Part shown: positions 48,701-58,389 of the stretch, one piece after another
Numbering within the stretch: position 1 is the first letter of the stretch
Layout: the number at the start of each line of letters is the position of its first letter
Source: G963665215 sp963665215
GTDB lineage: Bacteria; Chloroflexota; Dehalococcoidia; Lucifugimonadales; CAUZJF01
Reading direction: 5' to 3'
NCBI GenBank assembly: GCA_963665215.2
Contig: CAXXWW010000008.1
Coordinates: 682,001-746,000 of the forward strand
Length of the DNA: 64,000 bases
The notes under the pieces: generated by a model
Told to the model about the DNA's origin: nothing
Database searches by the model: none
The model's input: only the letters and a program-made list of their open reading frames with translations
Made by a program: the position numbers and the translations under genes

Positions 48701-49459
48701 TCAGTCGAGTATCTGGGACAGGAACATCTGGGCGCGCTCGTGCTGGGGGTTGTTGAAGAAGTCGTTGGGCGGGGCCTCTTCGACTATGTTGCCCTCATCG
48801 AACATGATCACCCTGTCGGCGACCTCCTTGGCGAAGCCCACTTCGTGAGTGACGATGATCATCGTCATGCCGGACGTGGCGAGCTCCCGCATGACGTCCA
48901 GGACCTCCTTGATCATCTCGGGATCCAGGGCCGAAGTCGGCTCGTCGAACAGCATGATCTTGGGCTGCATGGCGAGCGCCCGCGCTATCGCCACCCGCTG
49001 CTGCTGACCGCCCGAGAGCTCGGCGGGGTACTTGTCTGCTTGCTCGGGAATGCCCACCCTCTCCAGGAACGCGATGGCCGCCTCCTCCGCCTGCGCGCGC
49101 GGCCATTTCCTGACCTTCATCGGCGCCAGGGTGATATTGCTCATTACGGTGAGGTGCGGGAACAGATTGAAGGACTGGAACACCATGCCGACCTCTCTTC
49201 GGATGGCGTCAATGTTCCTGACGTCGTTGGTCAGCTCTATGTCGTCGACTACGATGTTGCCCCGCTGGTGCTGCTCGAGGCGGTTGATCGTGCGAATGAA
49301 CGTCGATTTGCCCGAGCCGGAAGGGCCCAGGATCACGACTTTCTCGCCTCGGCCCACGGACGTCGTGACCCCCTTGAGCGCGTGAAAATCCCCGAACCAC
49401 TTGTGGACGTCTCGACAGACGATGATCGGTTCCGTCGTAGCTTCTCTGATCTCAGTCAT
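48701..49459 (-). CDS. aapP: Amino-acid ABC transporter ATP-binding protein (AapP/GlnQ-like)
   Basis: The protein is 252 residues. Walker A is GPSGSGKST, the signature is LSGGQQQR, Walker B is IMLFDEPTSALD and the switch His is in IVTHEVG. These are standard for polar amino-acid importers. It follows the two permease genes and would power the AapJQMP complex. The start is ATG 49459. Confidence 0.9.
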   Translation of the reverse strand: MTEIREATTEPIIVCRDVHKWFGDFHALKGVTTSVGRGEKVVILGPSGSGKSTFIRTINRLEQHQRGNIVVDDIELTNDVRNIDAIRREVGMVFQSFNLFPHLTVMSNITLAPMKVRKWPRAQAEEAAIAFLERVGIPEQADKYPAELSGGQQQRVAIARALAMQPKIMLFDEPTSALDPEMIKEVLDVMRELATSGMTMIIVTHEVGFAKEVADRVIMFDEGNIVEEAPPNDFFNNPQHERAQMFLSQILD

Positions 49460-49481
49460 AGTGGTCCTCCGCGGTTTCCAA

Positions 49482-50723
49482 CTAGCGCTGGCCGACGCCC
49501 AGGTGATGCTCTACGCGTTTGCTGACGTACGACATGCTGTAGGTGAATATCCAGAAGACGATCGCCAGGAAGACGAACAGCTCACGTGGGTTGTCCTGGA
49601 ACTCCAGGTTGCTGCTGATGAACGCGCGGCCTATCTCGACGATGTCGAGCATGCTGATGATGTACACCAGGGTGGTGTCCTTGAATAGCGAGATGAACTG
49701 GCCAACGATCGCTGGGATGACGTTGCGAATGGCCTGTGGCAGCGATATGAGGAGCGTCGTTTGCCAGCCGGGCAGCCCCAGCGCCCGGGCGGCTTCGGCC
49801 TGGCCGGGGTGCAGGGCCTGCAGTCCTCCGCGGATGTTCTCCGCCATGTACGCCGAGCTGAACAGGGTGATGATGATGGCGGCGCGGCTCAGCGAGTTGA
49901 GCGGGAAGTTTTCGGGGAAGGCCAGCGGCACGAGCGTCTGGGACATGAACAGCAGCGTGATCAGCGGCACGCCCCTGAACACCTCGATAAAGACTATGCA
50001 TATCACCTTGACGACCGGCAGGCCGCTGCGACGGCCCAGAGCCAGGGCGATGCCGATGGGAAGGCAGAGCGTGATGCCTATGACCGCCAGGATCAGATTC
50101 AGCATCAGGCCGCCCCAGTCATTGACCGACACGGGCTGCAGCCCGGGTACTCCGGACAGCCCGCGGAGCAACACAAGGGTCAGTACGAACGCGGCGACGC
50201 TCAGAATAGCGAGCCTGAGCGGGGTCCCGAGCGGCGTGTAGGTCGCCACCGCCCAGCCGATGGCGGTGGCGGGCGCGCAGGCCAGGAGCAGAAGGCGCAC
50301 GTCCAGCCCCATCTCGTTCAGGCTGTAAGGTAGGAAGGCGAAGGCCGAAGCCGCCACCGCAAGGACTATGGCCGCGACTCTGGCCGTGCCTCCGCCGGCA
50401 ATTCCCCAGGCCATGCCCAGGAGCGCCGCTACCATGATCAGGCCGGCCTGCGGCCTCCAGAAGCAGTCCTGTCCGGCGCAGGCGGCTACGGTGTTGTACT
50501 TACCGATGACGAACCGGCCGCCCAGCGCGGAAATCACGGACCATTCGGCGTCTCCGAGAACCCAACCGAGGCCGAACCACAGCCCCAGAGCCAGCGCCGT
50601 GCCGCATATGACGGTCAGCAGCGCGTCGCACCAGGTGCCGAACAGATTTTCGCGCGCCCATCCGGCGGCGCCGGTGGTAACCCGGGGGGGCCTAGCCAGC
50701 GTATCGTTGTAGCTCGCGGTCAT
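49482..50723 (-). CDS. aapM: General L-amino-acid ABC transporter permease AapM-like
   Basis: The protein is 413 residues. Several N-terminal hydrophobic segments precede a core HisM/GlnP-type permease domain from about residue 205. The EAA-type loop is ALHPGQAEAARALGLPGWQTTLLISLPQAIRNVIP, and YVSKRVEHHLG lies at the C-terminus. The extended N-terminal part is typical of AapM. The gene begins 3 nt after the stop of the upstream aapQ reading frame, so translation may be coupled. Confidence 0.88.
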   Translation of the reverse strand: MTASYNDTLARPPRVTTGAAGWARENLFGTWCDALLTVICGTALALGLWFGLGWVLGDAEWSVISALGGRFVIGKYNTVAACAGQDCFWRPQAGLIMVAALLGMAWGIAGGGTARVAAIVLAVAASAFAFLPYSLNEMGLDVRLLLLACAPATAIGWAVATYTPLGTPLRLAILSVAAFVLTLVLLRGLSGVPGLQPVSVNDWGGLMLNLILAVIGITLCLPIGIALALGRRSGLPVVKVICIVFIEVFRGVPLITLLFMSQTLVPLAFPENFPLNSLSRAAIIITLFSSAYMAENIRGGLQALHPGQAEAARALGLPGWQTTLLISLPQAIRNVIPAIVGQFISLFKDTTLVYIISMLDIVEIGRAFISSNLEFQDNPRELFVFLAIVFWIFTYSMSYVSKRVEHHLGVGQR

Positions 50724-51512
50724 CCGTCAGCCTCGGGTGAAGCCGATGCGCCGGTTGTACAGGTTGCCTATCAGCGACCACGTCAGACTCATGGCCAGGT
50801 AGGCCGCCATGACTATTATGAAGATGGAGATGGCCGATTCTCTCTGTGTCATGGTCCTGGCGACGTTCATCAGGTCGGAGTATCCGATGGCGCCGGCGAG
50901 GCTGCTGTTCTTGCTCAGGTTCAGGTACTGGCTGATGAGCGGCGGGATGATCACGCGGAGGGCTTGTGGGAAGGTCACTTCCCGCAGGACGCGCAGAGGC
51001 GACAGGCCGAGGGCCGATGCGGCTTCGGTCTGACCTCTGCCGACCGACGTTATCCCGGCGCGCACGATCTCCGCGATGAAAGCGGCAGTGTACGTCACCA
51101 GTCCGACCAGCAGGGCCAGCAGCGCGGCCGGTGCGGTAAATCCGCCGACGATGTCATGGAATCGGCCTCCCTCCGTCGGCGTCGATATGACGAATGGAGA
51201 TTCGCCGGTGACGGCGGTCACGACCAACCATGCCGCGGCGCCGATGACGACCGCGGCGACACATCCGGCCAGCACAGGGTGCGACGCCTTCCCACTCTCG
51301 ACCTCGCGCCGCGTCAGCAGCCGGTTAACGCCGATCGCGGAGATGACGGCAACAGCCGCCAGTGCAAGCCAGGCCAACGCCGCGTACAGCCCATTCTCCG
51401 ATATCCAGGGAATGGATATGCCCCTGTTGCTGATGTAGAGGTAACCCTCGATGGTGTAGCCCTCGCGCGCCTCCGGCAAAGCGAGCCAGGCGTAGAAACA
51501 GAAGCCCAGGAT

Positions 51513-52880
51513 GAGGTTACGTCAATAGGTGTGTAAACGACATCAGGCGGCGACCTTCTCAGCCGTTGATTCAATGGCGATTCCATCCGCATACTGTGCA
51601 CCGAGATAGACGTCTTCGATCAACTCAGGGGCCTTCAGACGCCTGAAGCGCTGTTCGGCGACCATCAACATTTTCCAGATCACCGCTATCGCCCGATCGA
51701 CCCTCTTGTAGCGCTTGGCGGCATCGGTCCGAAGCCTGAGGGCCGCGAAGGGTGATTCTACCGGGTTCGTCGTGCGAAGGTGCCCCCAGTGCTCCTTTGG
51801 GAAGTCATAGAAGGTGACCATGCGGTCCCAGTCCCGCTCCAAGGCCTCTGAGGCCGCCTCGTAGGAATGGTCGCCGCACCACCTGGTGAACACCGTCCTG
51901 AGCCGCTCAGCCTCTGTCCGAGTCGGCGCGTAGGGGATAGTACGCAGCATGAGCTTGGCCTGGTCCTGTTGTCGCTTTGGAAGCTTGGCGAGCACGTTTA
52001 CGATCTTGTGGTTCCAGCAGCGTTGCTCTGCCGCCTGCGGATAGACGTTGCGCAGAGCTCCCCAGATGCCCAGGTGTCCGTCTCCAACCACCAGCCTCGG
52101 GCAGCTCAAGCCCCGGCGCTTGATGTCCCTGAGCACCTCGGACCAGTTCTCTGTGGACTCCCTGTATCCGGGAACAGCGCTCACCACCACCTTGCTCCCG
52201 TCGCTCAGGGCCGCCATCACCACCAGTACCGCCGCCTTCTCCTTCTCAAGACCAGCCTTGACGTAGACTCCATCCACCCACATGTAGACCACTTCCAGGT
52301 CATCGAGGGGCCGGCTGCGCCATTGGGCAAGCTCATCGTTCCACTTATCCTTCAACCGGGCCACCGTGCTCGCCGATACCGGTGCGTCCTCTCCCAGCAG
52401 CCCCCGCAAAGCCAGATCGAAGTCGCCTTCGGATAGACCGTGCAGGTACAGCTCGGGGATCAACTCAGCAACCTTCCTGGTCCTGTTGACGAACAGCGGC
52501 AGCAGCCGGCTCTCGAACTGCTCCTCGGTATCGCGGACTCGCGGCCGCCTCAGCTGTATCGTTCCCGAACTCAGCGTAAGCCTCCGGGCTCTGCCGTATC
52601 CGTTCCGATAGCCGGTATCTGAGTCCGAGTCGGATCTGAGCGCCGACTTCGCCCTTCCCAGAAACGCCGTCACCTCCTCCTCCAGCAACTCCTGGATCAG
52701 CCTCTGGACCTGGCTTCGCACCCAATCCTCCAACTGCTCCCACTCCGGCCTTGACTCCGACCTACTCTCAGTGCTTTCCTTCCTCATGGGCGGTCTATCT
52801 CCTCTCTTGGGCCTCGAGCCCGTGTTGTTCAGAGAGAGGGTACACCGCCTGACTGTTTACACACTTTTTGAAGATACCTC
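51513..52880 (-). mobile_element. IS256-family element, copy 4, inside aapQ
   Basis: The element is 1368 bp with the shared terminal repeats. A perfect 8-bp target duplication, CCCAGGAT, flanks it at 51505-51512 and 52881-52888. It lies in the same direction as aapQ. Confidence 0.95.
51543..52787 (-). CDS. IS256-family transposase, copy 4
   Basis: The 414-residue product is identical to copy 2 as far as compared. The gene is intact and may be expressed from the transporter operon upstream as well as from its own promoter. Confidence 0.96.
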   Translation of the reverse strand: MRKESTESRSESRPEWEQLEDWVRSQVQRLIQELLEEEVTAFLGRAKSALRSDSDSDTGYRNGYGRARRLTLSSGTIQLRRPRVRDTEEQFESRLLPLFVNRTRKVAELIPELYLHGLSEGDFDLALRGLLGEDAPVSASTVARLKDKWNDELAQWRSRPLDDLEVVYMWVDGVYVKAGLEKEKAAVLVVMAALSDGSKVVVSAVPGYRESTENWSEVLRDIKRRGLSCPRLVVGDGHLGIWGALRNVYPQAAEQRCWNHKIVNVLAKLPKRQQDQAKLMLRTIPYAPTRTEAERLRTVFTRWCGDHSYEAASEALERDWDRMVTFYDFPKEHWGHLRTTNPVESPFAALRLRTDAAKRYKRVDRAIAVIWKMLMVAEQRFRRLKAPELIEDVYLGAQYADGIAIESTAEKVAA

Positions 52881-53403
52881 CCCAGGATGATCACCAGAGG
52901 CACGTTGCGGAAGAACTCGACGTATACAGCGGCCAGCTTCGAGACGAGCCAGTTGCTCGACAGCCGGGCAACGCCGATGACTACCCCCACCACCGTGGCG
53001 AAAATGACCCCGGCCACGGCGACGAAGACTGTGTTGACGGCTGCGACGAAGATTGAGTAACCGTAGCTGTCCGATGCAACCCAGGGGAGGAAGGTGTGGC
53101 CTATGCCGGTCTGGTACGCGGTGGAGAGGAAGCCGAAGCCATACGGGATCTCACGTTCCTGTATCGCGGTACCGACGTTCACGAAGAACCAGACGACGAG
53201 CGCCACCACCACGATCCCGGACACGATCTGGGACGTCCACTGCAGGACCTGGACGTGCCGCCAGAGCGGGATGCCCTGGTACGTCAGATTTCGCGGTATT
53301 GACGACATGCGGCTCTCAGAAGCTCCCGACCGCGGCGCTGCGCGATTCCGCGGCATCGCCGGACGTTGCGCCCTTCCGAATCCGGTCCATCAGACAAGAG
53401 GGG

Positions 53404-53447
53404 CTGGCCGGAAGCCGCTTGCAATGCGCAAGTGCGCTTCCGGCCAG
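53404..53447 (-). terminator. Stem-loop between aapJ and aapQ
   Basis: CTGGCCGGAAGC and GCTTCCGGCCAG form a perfect 12-bp stem with a 20-nt loop in the aapJ-aapQ gap. There is no T run, so it is more likely a stabiliser or attenuator that keeps binding-protein mRNA above permease mRNA than a strict terminator. Confidence 0.6.
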
Positions 53448-53463
53448 CACCGGCGGGGTCTCT

Positions 53464-54519
53464 CTACCTCAGAGGCGCGGCGTATATCTGTCCGCCCTTG
53501 GGGCAGTCGCCGCATGGGGCGTCGCCCCACAGGGCGTTGCGCCCGTTTTCGCGCGGCAGGCCGATTCCGTTTGGTCCGAGGTGGCGGTCGTATATCTCGC
53601 CGTAGTTGCCCACGGAACGGATCACGTCCTGCGCCACCGTATTCTTGAGGCCCAGGCTGTCCTGGCCGAACGAACCCTCGAGTCCGAAGAGGCGGTCGAC
53701 CTTCGCGTCACCGGTCGTGGCCGTGGGCACGTTCCCCGAGCCCACGCCGTAAGCCTCGGAGTAGATGAGGATGCTCATCACCGTCTTGACGATATCGAAC
53801 CACTGGTCGTCCCCGTGGGGAACCACCGGTCCGAGAGGCTCCTCGGAGATCGTCTCCGGCAGGATGACGTGATCGTCGCGGTTGTCGAAGGCGCTGCTGA
53901 TGGCGGCGAGCTGCGAGCGGTCGTTGGTGAACGCGTCGCACTGACCCGCCTGGTAGGCTGCCACCACGGCGGGGGTGCCCTCGAAGGTCAGCGGCTTGAT
54001 GCCAAGACCGTTCTGACTGGAGAAGTCCTGGAGGTTCAGCTCCGTGGTCGTGCCGAGAGTCACGCAGACGGTCGCGTCCTTGAGCTCGAGAGCGCTGGAG
54101 ACGCCAAGGCTCTTGTTGACCAGGAAGCCCTGCCCGTCGTAGAACATCGTCTGGGCGTAGTTACCCCACTGCGCGTCGCGCGAGGTGGTCCAGGTGACCG
54201 TACGCACCAGCATGTCGACCTCGCCGGACTGTATCGTCGGCCCGCGCTCGGTGGCCGAGATCAGGCGGATATCGAAGGCGTTCGCGTCCCCTAGGACGGC
54301 TGCGGCCAGCGCGCGACAGAGGTCGATGTCGAAGCCCGTGTTGTTGCCGGCCGCGTCGATCGATCCGTAGCCAGCCACGTCGTTGCGGCTGGCGCAAATG
54401 ACCTTGCCCCGATCCTCAACCGCCTCGAGCCGACTGTCCCCCCCAGAGTCAGTACATGCGACCAGTGCCAGGATCGTAGTCGCTAGAGCCATAGTCAAGA
54501 AGGCCAATCGAGTGCTCAA
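53464..54519 (-). CDS. aapJ: General amino-acid ABC transporter substrate-binding lipoprotein
   Basis: The protein is 351 residues from TTG 54519, behind AGGAGGA. The lipobox is LVAC with Cys22, so it is membrane anchored. The SBP_bac_3 domain runs RGKVICASRNDVAGYGSIDAAGNNTGFDIDLCRALAAAVLG, with LISATERGPTIQSGEVDMLVRTVTWTTSRD and a C-terminal NYGEIYDRHLG motif as in AapJ/BztA. It delivers amino acids to AapQM. The family usually handles several polar amino acids. Confidence 0.9.
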   Translation of the reverse strand: MSTRLAFLTMALATTILALVACTDSGGDSRLEAVEDRGKVICASRNDVAGYGSIDAAGNNTGFDIDLCRALAAAVLGDANAFDIRLISATERGPTIQSGEVDMLVRTVTWTTSRDAQWGNYAQTMFYDGQGFLVNKSLGVSSALELKDATVCVTLGTTTELNLQDFSSQNGLGIKPLTFEGTPAVVAAYQAGQCDAFTNDRSQLAAISSAFDNRDDHVILPETISEEPLGPVVPHGDDQWFDIVKTVMSILIYSEAYGVGSGNVPTATTGDAKVDRLFGLEGSFGQDSLGLKNTVAQDVIRSVGNYGEIYDRHLGPNGIGLPRENGRNALWGDAPCGDCPKGGQIYAAPLR

Positions 54520-54599
54520 CGGTCATCCTCCTAATTCCAGGTGTTCTTCGTTGCCGACGTCCCAACCCGTACGTCCAATTCGACTGTTCTTAGCGCCGC

Positions 54600-54605
54600 A
54601 TTATA
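54600..54605 (-). promoter_or_regulatory. Possible -10 element of the aap operon
   Basis: TATAAT on the minus strand lies about 80 bp before the aapJ start. No good -35 is at the expected distance. Just upstream are GCGCGC-rich inverted words (54628-54650). Confidence 0.35.
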
Positions 54606-54789
54606 CCACGACGCGCTGTACCACGAGCGCGCAAGCGCGCGCCCGTGCGCGGAGCGGGTTTAGGACCAAACCGTTCTTGCGCTGGCTCCGACGCCCTTCT
54701 CGAGCCACCGACTTGGGCTCTGGGTCTGATGCGGCGTGGCCGGCCCGCCGTCTGTATAATTCGGCATGATTCACGGCCCGGAGGACTGG

Positions 54790-55168
54790 ATGACCACGGC
54801 GGCAAACGACGGACCAGCTCGATCGCCGCAAGAGGGCGCCGTCATACGGCAGCTCGGAGACGGCCTGGTGCTGCGCCGCGGCAGGGTCGAGGACACCGAG
54901 GCGCTGGCCGACTTCACCGCGATGCACGTTGGCCCCGAGGCCCCCGACGAGGGTATCAGGCACTGGACGCGCGACCTGATGAAGGGCGACCCTCCCGGGT
55001 TCGGCCCCCAGGACTTCACGATAGTCGAGGATAGCCGCACCGGGGCCATCGCGGCCACGATGAACCTGATCTCTCAGACCTGGTCCTACGAGGTCGTCGA
55101 GTTCGCCGTCGGCCGCATCGAGCTGGTGGGAACCGACCCCGACTACCGGCTACGCGGCCTGATGCGCG
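54790..55168 (+). pseudogene. GNAT-like acetyltransferase, C-terminal truncated
   Basis: Start ATG 54790 follows GGAGG; an earlier ATG at 54766 would be nearly leaderless because TATAAT ends at 54760. The N-terminal GNAT half is visible (VLRRGRVEDTEALADFTAMH; IVEDSRTGAIAATMNLISQTW; VGTDPDYRLRGLMRA). After MRA, which normally leads into the acetyl-CoA loop, the sequence changes and a different gene fragment begins. The catalytic C-terminal half is missing. Confidence 0.65.
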
Positions 55169-55184
55169 CAACAAGCGATCGGCG

Positions 55185-55568
55185 ATGGAAATGGTCAACG
55201 AGCATTGGGGGAGCAGGTTGTTGGATGGGGGAAACACGAGCTTCGCAAATATAAATGCCTCGAAACCGGTGTGGTGGATTAACATAAACCCCTCCAAATT
55301 CAAGAGCGACCTGCATCTCCTCTTGGCGAAGGAAGGAGATGGTGGCTTGATTTGGTTGCGAATCGAAGGCAATTCCTTTCCCGACGTGAGAAAGGTGTTC
55401 AGAGTGCGGCAGGATAAAGACTGCATTGATTTGGAAATTTCGAGCAGACCTCCGAAATATATGACCGACGTCAAGAGCGGTGGTACGGAGTACGACTTCA
55501 CTAAGCACATTGAACACGAGTGGGGACCCGCCCAGCATGGAGGGAACCCCAGGCACTTCAGGAAGTAA
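55185..55568 (+). CDS. Uncharacterised protein, possibly N-truncated
   Basis: The 127-residue frame from ATG 55185 reads MEMVNEHWGSRLLDGGNTSFANINASKPVWWINI..., with a WWININPSKF stretch and a beta-rich LHLLLAKEGDGGLIWLRIEGNSF part. Coding character seems to start a few codons earlier (NKRSAMEM), so the real start may be lost in the junction with the GNAT fragment. More AT-rich than its neighbours. No family is recognised; proteins like this occur in mobile islands, by memory. Confidence 0.5.
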   Translation: MEMVNEHWGSRLLDGGNTSFANINASKPVWWININPSKFKSDLHLLLAKEGDGGLIWLRIEGNSFPDVRKVFRVRQDKDCIDLEISSRPPKYMTDVKSGGTEYDFTKHIEHEWGPAQHGGNPRHFRK

Positions 55569-55604
55569 CCCAGAGGCTCTGTCGTTACAGCATGGGCCTC
55601 TGGG
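55569..55604. terminator. Intrinsic-type hairpin after 55568
   Basis: CCCAGAGGC and GCCTCTGGG form a perfect 9-bp stem around an 18-nt loop, starting at the last bases of the previous gene's stop region and followed by TTGTCTCG. It may terminate transcripts from either side. Confidence 0.5.
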
Positions 55605-55810
55605 TTGTCTCGAAACTTTCCGCTCGCTCAGATAGCCGCTGTATGAACTAAAGCGACAACCCCAGACGCGACGCGACCCCTGATAGCCTTCAGAATCTCC
55701 ATTCACGGCTGAGCTTAATCGTAATGACCTGGAGGCGGCTCAACAAGATTCAGGAGCGGAAGGGCCACCATACTTGACGACAGACAGAACCATCTTTGAG
55801 ATGTGGCTCG

Positions 55811-56136
55811 CCCGGTCGATGAGGGACTCCGGCACGTGCCGGAGCAGGCCGCCCACCAGGTCGGCGTGGGGATCGACGACGACGATGGCGTCGCCGTTCC
55901 TTCCCGCAGCCTTCTCCATCATCTTGTGGACGACGATGTGGTGCATCAGTGTGGACTTGCCCATGCGGGTCCTTGCCACGTAGAGGTGGTGGCGTCTGAG
56001 CAGGTCGTCGGGGAAGTGGATGGGACGGGGCCTGCCCGCCGTGGTCTGTCCCACCGGAGCTCCCCCCCGGACGCCCTTGGCCAAGGGCATCAGCACCCTT
56101 GCCCCGGACCGCTCCACCAGGGGCGTCTCGTCCCCG
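55811..56136 (-). repeat. 326-bp direct repeat, unit 1, within the ATPase gene
   Basis: This segment matches 56455-56780 at an offset of 644 with only a few mismatches (for example CCGGCACG versus CCGGAACG). It spans the Walker A and Walker B codons. It lies at the decayed 3' end of the gene. Confidence 0.85.
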
Positions 56137-56454
56137 TCCCCCGCCACTGGAGCAGGTAGGGGTCGCTCACCCTGGTCAGCACGCCGTTCTTGAACTTGTC
56201 GTCGGCCAGCAGGGTCAGCGCGTCCAGGATGGTCAGCTGCTCGTCGTCGGCCGTGGCGGGGTGCTCGTTGGCCTCGTGGAGGGTCTTGACGGTCTGCTCG
56301 AGGATGGACTGCATCCTCGGCCCCCACTGGTCCCACAGACCCTTGGCGATGCGAACCACCGAGTCGGCGGTGCGGTCGCGGTCGGAGAAGATGCAGGCGT
56401 CCAGCAGGTTGACGCCGGGCGCGCCCCGTTTGTCGGCCAGGTCGATGAGGCGCA

Positions 56455-56780
56455 CCCGGTCGATGAGGGACTCCGGAACGTGCCGGAGCAGGCCGCCCAC
56501 CAGGTCGGCGTGGGGATCGACGACGACGATGGCGTCGCCGTCCCTTCCCGCAGCCTTCTCCATCATCTTGTGGACGACGATGTGGTGCATCAGTGTGGAC
56601 TTGCCCATGCGGGTCCTTGCCACGTAGAGGTGGTGGCGTCTGAGCAGGTCGTCGGGGAAGTGGATGGGACGGGGCCTGCCCGCCGTGGTCTGTCCCACCG
56701 GAGCTCCCCCCCGGACTCCCCTGGCCGAAGGCATCAGCACCCTTGCCCCGGACCGCTCCACCAGGGGCGTCTCGTCCCCG
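56455..56780 (-). repeat. 326-bp direct repeat, unit 2, within the ATPase gene
   Basis: The original-looking copy: the frame through it is continuous with both the upstream domain and the RLIDLADKRGAPGVNLLDA continuation downstream. Confidence 0.85.
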
Positions 56781-57900
56781 GCCCCCGGCGGGTGCCACAG
56801 GGCTGCCGCCTCCCGGACGCCCAGGACGCTGCGCTTGCCGAACAGTCCGGGGCCTGTGGGGTGCATCGTCGAGGGGTCGGGTACGATGGGTCGGACCTTG
56901 CTCGCTCTGAACCGCGCCCCCGCGGGGTGGTCGTAGTGGCGGTAGGCGGCGGCCACAGGCTCCAGCAGCATCCTTGCCCGCTCCCGCGCCTGCTTCTGGT
57001 CGGACATTCCGGGCAGGACGGCCACCAGCTGTAGCTCGCCGTCGAAGGCGATGCGGGAGACCTTCTCCTTGATGATCAGAGGGTCGTAGACGCGCTTCCT
57101 GGCCCTCTTCCAGCGATGCCACAGCCAGCCCCCGGCGGCCAGGGCCGCCGCGACGCCGATGCCCATGAGCGCTGCCTTCCACGTCTCTCCCGCCTGCACC
57201 CACAGGTAGCCTTTCAGGGCGGCCAATGCCGCCACGCCCAGGACGGCCATCGTCACGCCGTCCGTCTGGAGCGGCCGGGTCTGGTAGGTGTAGAAGGGGT
57301 CCCGCCTGTCCTCCACAGGACGCTTGTGGGCCTTCTCCATGTGGGCCTGCGACCAGTCGGGTCCCATCGAGCGCAGCATCAGCCGCGCCACGATGCGCTC
57401 CTTCTCGCCAAGGTTGGACAGCGCGCCCAGGATGGCGATGAGGGGGTCGGAGCCGGGGTCGAGCAGGTCGTCGTCCCGGAAGACCCTGAGCGTCATGGCC
57501 CACGCTTGCTCGCCCTCGTCGATGCGCAGGGCGTCGTCCTCCGCCGATAGCGCGTGGATGCGGGCCTGGGGGTAGTGGGCGGCGATCTGCCCTGCACCAC
57601 CTCCTTGTCGAGGCAGCGGGCCATCAACGTCACGCCGTCCGCGTCCCCGGCCAGCTCCAGGGAGAAGGGTTCGGGGACGGCGATGGAGCCGAGCATGTTC
57701 TCTGCGCCCAGCAGGGTGCGCTCCCCGGTCCTCGGCGGCGTCACCGCCAGCAGCACGGGGGTCTTCCTGTCGCGGTCGTCGGAAAGCCTCTTGATGGGGT
57801 TCAGCTTCATGGTTTTCTTCTTTTCTCTATTGGGGTCGTCGGTCGGTTCGTAGTCGCGCCGGTGTCCCTCGTCCATCCGTCTCGTCCTCCTTTCGCTCTG

Positions 57901-58389
57901 CTAGTGCCTGCCCGGTCTCCACTCGATCACCTCCGTCTCCTCCGGGGTGGCCTCGATGCGCACGGGGAAGCGGTGCCCCTTGGCCAGGAGCAGCCCGTCT
58001 CCACGCGGGCACGAAAGCAGCCAGCGTTGGAGGTCTTCGGGCAGGTCGAAGGCGTCGCCCACGGTGCTGATGGCCGCCGCGTCCTGCTGAAGCAGGAGCT
58101 TGAAGGCGGCGTTCTGGAGGAGCGCCCTCCCAGAGTGGCCGGTGATGGTCCTCGACGAGTCCCCGGAGAGCAGGTCCTGGACGTCCTGGGTGATGAGCTG
58201 GAGTCCCAGGCGGTGCTTCCTGGCCCGCTTCGCCATCGACACCATGAAGGCCGCGCCTTCGGGGTGCTGCATGATGCTCCACACCTCGTCCACCACCAGC
58301 AGGCGGGGCTTGGGGTCTTGGGCGGCCGCGGCCCACACCGTCTCGGTGCAGACCATCGCGGCGGCGGGCCTACGGTCGTCTCTACTCAA
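57901..58389 (-). pseudogene. VirB4/TrbE-type conjugation ATPase, C-terminal fragment
   Basis: About 160 residues remain: RLLVVDEVWSIMQHPEGAAFMVSMAKRARKHRLGLQLITQDVQDLL (Walker B and neighbourhood) and a SGRALLQNAAFKLLLQQD segment, typical of VirB4 C-terminal domains. The 5' part, with Walker A, is missing. It is cut at about 58380, where the reverse-transcriptase frame begins on the other strand. It lies just upstream of the HerA-like gene in the same direction. Confidence 0.75.

Larger units (their letters stand above)
50727..53356 (-). pseudogene. aapQ: General amino-acid ABC transporter permease AapQ, interrupted by IS256
   Basis: The N-terminal piece (53356 to 52881) and the C-terminal piece (51504 to 50727) join in frame when IS256 copy 4 and one 8-bp duplication are removed, giving 417 residues. 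N-terminal segments include VQVLQWTSQIVSG and the FFRNVPLVI motif. The C-terminal piece has the EAA loop RGQTEAASALGLSPLRVLREVTFPQALRVIIPP. An alternative start is ATG 53308 (MSSIPRNL). The insertion just after FFRNVPLVIILG means neither half can form a permease. The loss probably stops the whole transporter. Confidence 0.9.
55740..57810 (-). pseudogene. HerA/VirD4-like ATPase of a conjugative element, frameshifted and internally duplicated
   Basis: Reading begins at ATG 57810 (MKLNPIKRLSDDRDRKTPVLLAV) and shifts frame near 57591, where one C missing from a CCC run breaks the join to QIAAHYPQARIHAL. The main frame includes two membrane helices and then a P-loop domain: HHLYVARTRMGKSTLMHHIV and IVVVDPHADLVGGLLRHVPESLIDR. 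This domain is encoded twice because 326 bp is duplicated. The second, downstream copy is fused to unrelated sequence and stops at 55740. It looks like the coupling or HerA-type ATPase of an integrative element. Confidence 0.75.

Noticed and set aside
53053..54294. Plus-strand 413-residue ORF over aapJ/aapQ
   Set aside because: Antisense of two well-supported transporter genes; low-complexity composition.
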